Shown: in pieces, positions 6,338 to 9,184 of the stretch | Layout of the letters: each line of letters opens with the position of its first letter | How positions within the stretch are numbered: the stretch's first letter is position 1 | NCBI GenBank assembly: GCA_024645305.1 | Contig: JAHEFU010000109.1 | Coordinates: forward strand, 1 to 9,184 | Source: Planctomycetales bacterium | Lineage (GTDB): Bacteria > 4484-113 > JAFGCY01 | Direction: 5' to 3' | DNA length: 9,184 bases | Program-made: the position numbers and the translations under genes | The notes under the pieces: generated by a model | The model's input: only the letters and a program-made list of their open reading frames with translations | What the model was told of the DNA's origin: nothing | The model's database searches: none

Positions 6338-6426
6338 GTCCTGGTCCATTCCCATCCGGTCGTGTATTTGAAGCAGACAGGGATGCATCCGGATGGCCTG
6401 CTTCCCTGCATCGGTACATACAGAGT
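6338..6426 (-). other. lipB-lipA spacer with overlapping inverted repeats
   Basis: This 89-base gap holds two interleaved complementary pairs. GAAGCAG (6370-6376 on the plus strand) pairs with CTGCTTC (6398-6404), and CAGGGA (6378-6383) pairs with TCCCTG (6403-6408). The ten-base palindrome GGATGCATCC lies in the middle. The pairs share bases and cross, so they would form alternative stems rather than one nested hairpin. No T-run follows, so termination is unlikely; an RNA-processing or translation-control element between two co-transcribed genes is possible. Confidence 0.3.
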
Positions 6427-7515
6427 CTACTGCTCCAGTCTGCCGCCGTCAATCCAGGCCTGGAACAGATCCCGGTTGGCCTGGCTCCACTTGGCACCAT
6501 TCTTGGGCATCCAGCCACTGGACTTGTTGACTTGAATGTTAATGTTAGCCGCATTGTCCTTTACAACCTGGTATGTGGAAAAGTCCAGTCCGGCTTCCGG
6601 GAACTGACCTGAATGGCAATCCAGGCATGACTTCTCGCCCGTACTGCCGTTGATGAGCGGAGCGATGTCAGCCACGTAGGTCACCGTCTGCTGGACGGGG
6701 CTGGCCACGAAGTTCAGGTCCGCAATGTCCTTGGACACCACGTTGGCATTGAGCGAAACAGGATTGAAGTCGAAATTGGCATCTGTAGGTGTGACCGTAT
6801 AGGAACCGGCTTCCAGCCCACTGAAGGAATAGTTGCCGCTGCCATCAGTGGTGGTCTGCTGTCCACCCACGCTCAGACCGATCAGGATGCCGGCGATGCC
6901 CGTCTGGTTCTCATCCTTCACGGATCCGCTGATGCTGAATGTCGGCGGCGGCGGAAGGTCCACTACCACCAGCATGTCGGTGATCAGCACATCCGCTCCG
7001 TCCGCACTGAGCACGGCAAAGTACAGATTGCCCTGCGGCGAGACATAGTTGCGGTTCTGGTTGCTGCTTACCTGGTAGGTCTGCTGCGTCAGGACAGCCT
7101 TGGGCTGCCAGTCCCAGCGACCGGTCTGGTAATTAGCCAGCGCCACCCAGGCACCCGGGCCATTGGGAAATGAGAAAGTCAGCCGCAGTGAAATCAGCGG
7201 ATTCTCGCCGGCCTGATAGCCGAACATCGCCCAGCTGGCGGTCCCGGCATCGGTGTCCAGCAGCAGATCCTCCCCCTGGACATTGACCTGTCCCGCGCTG
7301 AACAGGAACTGTGTGGGGTCCAGGGCGACCTGCGTAGCCACACTCGGTTCACGTACTCCAGCCAGTCCGGGAATGGAAGGCAACTGGCCGTCAGCCACCG
7401 GAGGACCTGTCAGCAGGCTGCTGCCGGGATAATCGGAATTTCCGGCACAGGCGGATAGCGCAAGCGTGAATGCGGCAAACAGTGCCGCCAGTATGTTACG
7501 GGACATGTTTCCCAT
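6427..7515 (-). CDS. Surface lipoprotein with one transthyretin-like repeat and a C-terminal monoheme cytochrome c module (lipB)
   Basis: A 362-residue predicted lipoprotein. The signal peptide MGNMSRNILAALFAAFTLAL ends in SAC with lipobox Cys23, followed by Ala-Gly. Residues about 45-187 form the domain shared with lipA and lipC (landmarks LLLDTDAGTASWAMFGY, LANYQTGRWDW, SPQGNLYFAVLS, VDLPPPPTFSISG). One carboxypeptidase-regulatory-like repeat spans about 192-271. The C-terminal module has STGEKSCLDCH with the heme c site at 297-301, Met336 in WMPKNGAKW as probable distal ligand, and the end DLFQAWIDGGRLEQ. The heme must be attached outside the cytoplasm by a cytochrome c maturation system not present here. 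The start at 7515 has AGAGG eight bases upstream; ATG at 7506 is the alternative. Its last 100 residues are much closer to lipC than to lipA, indicating a more recent duplication or gene conversion. Confidence 0.83.
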   Translation of the reverse strand: MGNMSRNILAALFAAFTLALSACAGNSDYPGSSLLTGPPVADGQLPSIPGLAGVREPSVATQVALDPTQFLFSAGQVNVQGEDLLLDTDAGTASWAMFGYQAGENPLISLRLTFSFPNGPGAWVALANYQTGRWDWQPKAVLTQQTYQVSSNQNRNYVSPQGNLYFAVLSADGADVLITDMLVVVDLPPPPTFSISGSVKDENQTGIAGILIGLSVGGQQTTTDGSGNYSFSGLEAGSYTVTPTDANFDFNPVSLNANVVSKDIADLNFVASPVQQTVTYVADIAPLINGSTGEKSCLDCHSGQFPEAGLDFSTYQVVKDNAANINIQVNKSSGWMPKNGAKWSQANRDLFQAWIDGGRLEQ

Positions 7516-7612
7516 GATGGCAACCTCTCATCTGTAGTAATTCAGCCGGCCCTGGATTTCCAGTGTCAGTACTGGCGTCAACTGCAATCGGGTAATCCAG
7601 ATCCGATCGCAT

Positions 7613-7645
7613 ATCCCATAAACATCCTACTTATGAGACTACCAT
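7613..7645 (-). promoter_or_regulatory. Conserved upstream block of lipB (shared with lipC)
   Basis: On the minus strand the block reads ATGGTAGTCTCA, five bases, AGGATG, four bases, TGGGAT. The same three elements occur in the same order and nearly the same spacing upstream of lipC, with 23 of 24 positions identical, while the flanking sequence is not clearly similar. It ends about 97 bases before the lipB ATG. It may be a promoter, an operator or a conserved leader element. A GGAAC-N17-GTC arrangement resembling extracytoplasmic-function sigma promoters overlaps this copy but not the lipC copy. Confidence 0.45.
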
Positions 7646-7684
7646 ATCAATAACGGGTTCCATCTACAGTCGGGGAAAAGTGCA

Positions 7685-7714
7685 GAAACAAACAGGGCCC
7701 GCCTGAGCGGGCCC
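7685..7714 (-). terminator. Intrinsic terminator after lipC
   Basis: A perfect eight-base-pair GC stem (GGGCCCGC / GCGGGCCC, four-base loop) occupies 7695-7714. On the minus strand it is followed by the T-rich tract TGTTTGTTT. It begins about 34 bases after the lipC stop codon and separates lipC from lipB, so lipB needs its own promoter in the remaining 180 bases. The plus-strand side lacks a T-tract, so it acts on the minus strand. Confidence 0.88.
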
Positions 7715-7748
7715 CGTAAGTAGATCGGTAAGCTATGCGGAAAGGGAG

Positions 7749-8843
7749 TTACTGCTCCAGTTTGCCTCCGTCGATCCAGGCCTGGAATAGATCCAGGTTG
7801 TCCTGGCTCCACTTGGAGCCGTTGGGAGGCATCCAGTCACTTGACTTGTTGACTTCCTGGTTGATCGCATCGGCGTTTGCACTCACCTGTGCAAAGGTCT
7901 CAAGGGTTGGACTGATGCCTCCGTGGCAGCCAATACATGACTTCTCACCCGTGCTGCCGTCCATCAGTGGTGCGATATCCGCGTCGTAGGTGACTGTCTG
8001 CTGCACAGGTGTGCCGACGAATGACAGTCCGGTAATATCAGCATCCGTAATGGTCGGACTAACGGACAAGGGGTCAAACGTGAAGCCATCGTCCGTTGGT
8101 GTAATCGTATAGCTGCCCGCCTCCAGACCACTGAATGAGAAATTGCCGTTGGCATCCGTTGTTGTGTCAGCCACGCCAGGTGTCAGGGCAACGAGGATTC
8201 CCTGCAGGCTGCGGAAATCCCCGGAACTGCCGTCCGTGACCGTGCCACTGATGCTGTATGTCGGCGGGGGTGGAACATCCAGTCCAACCACGATCTCCGT
8301 CAGAACGGCATCCCGGTTGTCAAAGCTCAGGACCACGAAGAAGAAGTTGCCCAGGGTGGAAATGAAGTCCGGCCCCTGTCCAGCGGGAACGCTGAATTCG
8401 GCCGGGCTCACGGTGAACATCGGCTTGAATTCCCAGCGACCGCTTCCAAAATTGGCGCAGGCCATCCAGACTCCAGGGTCACCCGGGGAAGTGAAACTCA
8501 CTGACAGGGAAACCACTTCCTTGCCGACGGTGGGCACGGAATACATGGCCCAGCTGGTAGTGCCGGCTTTGCTGTCCAGCAGCAGGTTCGGTGTCTGTTC
8601 TGTGACCGTCCCACCACTGAAGAGGAATGTCAGGGGATCGACATTGACAGGGTCCACTGCACTGGTGCCATGGATCTGGTCCAGGCTTTCCAGGGATGGC
8701 AGGTCTGCGGGAACGACCAGCATCGGCTGTGAGAGATTCTCAGGGCTGGTCTGTCCGCTGCTGCCCGAACAGGAACTTACGGTCAGAGCAAGGGTCAGCA
8801 GCCAGAATACAGCCACTGCATTTCTGATGTGAGCTAAGAGCAT
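7749..8843 (-). CDS. Surface lipoprotein with one transthyretin-like repeat and a C-terminal monoheme cytochrome c module (lipC)
   Basis: A 364-residue predicted lipoprotein and the third paralog. The signal peptide MLLAHIRNAVAVFWLLTLAL ends in TVSSC with lipobox Cys25, followed by Ser-Gly. The shared N-terminal domain covers about 48-190 (landmarks LLLDSKAGTTSWAMYS, CANFGSGRWEF, STLGNFFFVVLS, DVPPPPTYSISG). A single carboxypeptidase-regulatory-like repeat lies at about 196-277, with a small insertion (SSGDFRSLQ) near its start compared with lipB. The heme module has CIGCH (303-307), Met338 in WMPPNGSKW, and DLFQAWIDGGKLEQ at the end. The start at 8843 is set by AAGGAA (8852-8857) eight bases upstream and by the signal peptide; the frame stays open to 9071 but the extra sequence has no signal-peptide character. 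It is monocistronic: a strong terminator follows and a divergent gene lies upstream. Confidence 0.84.
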   Translation of the reverse strand: MLLAHIRNAVAVFWLLTLALTVSSCSGSSGQTSPENLSQPMLVVPADLPSLESLDQIHGTSAVDPVNVDPLTFLFSGGTVTEQTPNLLLDSKAGTTSWAMYSVPTVGKEVVSLSVSFTSPGDPGVWMACANFGSGRWEFKPMFTVSPAEFSVPAGQGPDFISTLGNFFFVVLSFDNRDAVLTEIVVGLDVPPPPTYSISGTVTDGSSGDFRSLQGILVALTPGVADTTTDANGNFSFSGLEAGSYTITPTDDGFTFDPLSVSPTITDADITGLSFVGTPVQQTVTYDADIAPLMDGSTGEKSCIGCHGGISPTLETFAQVSANADAINQEVNKSSDWMPPNGSKWSQDNLDLFQAWIDGGKLEQ

Positions 8844-8910
8844 AATCACACTTCCTTTTTCAACTTCAGCTGTGACAGCAGTTGGTCCACCTGCCAGCAC
8901 AGTCCTGGTC

Positions 8911-8916
8911 ATAATA
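8911..8916 (-). promoter_or_regulatory. Possible -10 box for lipC
   Basis: TATTAT on the minus strand (five of six matches to TATAAT) lies about 68 bases upstream of the lipC ATG and just downstream of the conserved block. No TTGACA-like box stands 16-18 bases upstream, so recognition would depend on an activator, perhaps acting at the conserved block. lipB has no equivalent box at the same place. Confidence 0.25.
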
Positions 8917-8921
8917 TGTAA

Positions 8922-8953
8922 ATCCCAGTTGCATCCTGTAGTGAGAATACCAT
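8922..8953 (-). promoter_or_regulatory. Conserved upstream block of lipC (shared with lipB)
   Basis: On the minus strand it reads ATGGTATTCTCA, four bases, AGGATG, four bases, TGGGAT. It matches the lipB upstream block at 23 of 24 element positions with a one-base spacing difference. It ends 78 bases before the lipC ATG, inside the 240-base divergent spacer. Nothing else clearly shared is seen in the two upstream regions, which favours selection on this element over simple residual duplication. Confidence 0.45.
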
Positions 8954-9025
8954 CAAATGGACACGAATAATCCACTATGCCCGCAATAGATTCAGAATCC
9001 CTGCCGCACCAATTGCTGGTTGGAC

Positions 9026-9054
9026 TTGCACTGCTCCCGGATCGCAAGTAGACT
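9026..9054 (+). promoter_or_regulatory. Possible sigma70-type promoter for the right-edge gene
   Basis: TTGCAC (9026-9031) and TAGACT (9049-9054) are separated by 17 bases and lie about 30 bases upstream of the ATG at 9084. Both hexamers match the consensus only partially (about three and four of six). Position and spacing are right for the divergent gene. Confidence 0.3.
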
Positions 9055-9083
9055 TTCGCTCCGTTAAGCAAGTGAGGCTTGAT

Positions 9084-9184
9084 ATGGCAGAAAGACAGAA
9101 TCAGAAGGTGAAACCGCGGCTGCTCAAGGGCATGCAGGACAGCTGGCCCGAACTGGCACGCGCACGTCGTGAGATGCTCGCGGA
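9084..9184 (+). CDS. Possible histidyl-tRNA synthetase, N-terminal fragment
   Basis: Only the first 33 codons are present; the gene runs off the right edge. The segment KPRLLKGMQDSWPELARARREMLA resembles the start of class II histidyl-tRNA synthetases, which open with a K/R-G-x-x-D-x-x-P-E segment about ten residues in. Beyond that short match nothing can be tested, because motifs 1-3 lie outside the window. The ATG is supported by GAGG (9074-9077) six bases upstream. The gene is divergent from lipC with a 240-base shared spacer. If it is not hisS, it is an unknown protein with a basic N-terminus. Confidence 0.45.
   Translation, partial: MAERQNQKVKPRLLKGMQDSWPELARARREMLA

Noticed and set aside
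8844..9071. Longer N-terminus for lipC, open to 9071
   Set aside because: The added 76 residues lack signal-peptide character and would bury the lipobox, while AAGGAA sits correctly before the ATG at 8843.
1..9184. Mobile elements, CRISPR arrays, tRNA or rRNA genes
   Set aside because: No transposase, integrase, terminal inverted repeats, spaced direct repeats or RNA-gene signatures were seen on either strand.

Overview
The window reads as an ordinary chromosomal segment of a Gram-negative-type (diderm) bacterium with anaerobic or microaerobic redox metabolism. This rests on three lipobox-bearing surface lipoproteins with c-type heme motifs, a ferredoxin-dependent 2-oxoacid oxidoreductase, a rubredoxin and a cytochrome b5-like membrane protein. 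Base composition is moderately GC-rich and even throughout. No insertion sequence, phage gene, tRNA, rRNA or CRISPR array was seen. The lineage cannot be assigned from the sequence alone; an environmental, poorly cultivated phylum would fit. Nearly everything is on the minus strand, so transcription runs from high to low coordinates. The one plus-strand gene is a fragment at the right edge.

Right part (about 4740-8843): three consecutive paralogous lipoproteins, here called lipC (8843 to 7749), lipB (7515 to 6427) and lipA (6337 to 4742). Each has a lipoprotein signal peptide, a shared N-terminal beta-rich domain of about 140 residues that I do not recognise, one (B, C) or three (A) carboxypeptidase-regulatory-like (transthyretin-like) beta-sandwich repeats, and a small C-terminal monoheme cytochrome c module (CxxCH plus a conserved WMPxNG or FMPNG distal Met). 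lipC ends in a strong intrinsic terminator. lipB and lipC carry a conserved non-coding block about 80-100 nt upstream of their start codons. This family is the best candidate in the window for something not yet described.

Middle part (2862-4670): a fusion of a cytochrome b5-like heme domain with a four-helix DUF2231-like membrane domain, a 55-residue rubredoxin, and mutM/fpg (8-oxoguanine DNA glycosylase), which starts at TTG and is closely coupled to the rubredoxin.

Left part (1-2749): an indolepyruvate (arylpyruvate):ferredoxin oxidoreductase operon in the order iorA, small ferredoxin, iorB. The ferredoxin module that normally forms the C-terminus of IorA is here a separate 71-residue protein, and its second cluster motif has Asn in place of one Cys. 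A strong intrinsic terminator follows iorB. Its U-tract abuts the Shine-Dalgarno site of the next gene, a truncated carboxymuconolactone decarboxylase/AhpD-like gene, which suggests attenuated read-through.

At the right edge a divergent gene begins at 9084; its first 33 residues resemble the start of histidyl-tRNA synthetase. The overall theme is low-potential electron transfer (ferredoxin, rubredoxin, b- and c-type hemes) with some oxidative-damage protection (Fpg, AhpD-like). Whether the heme lipoproteins exchange electrons with the other redox proteins cannot be told from this sequence.
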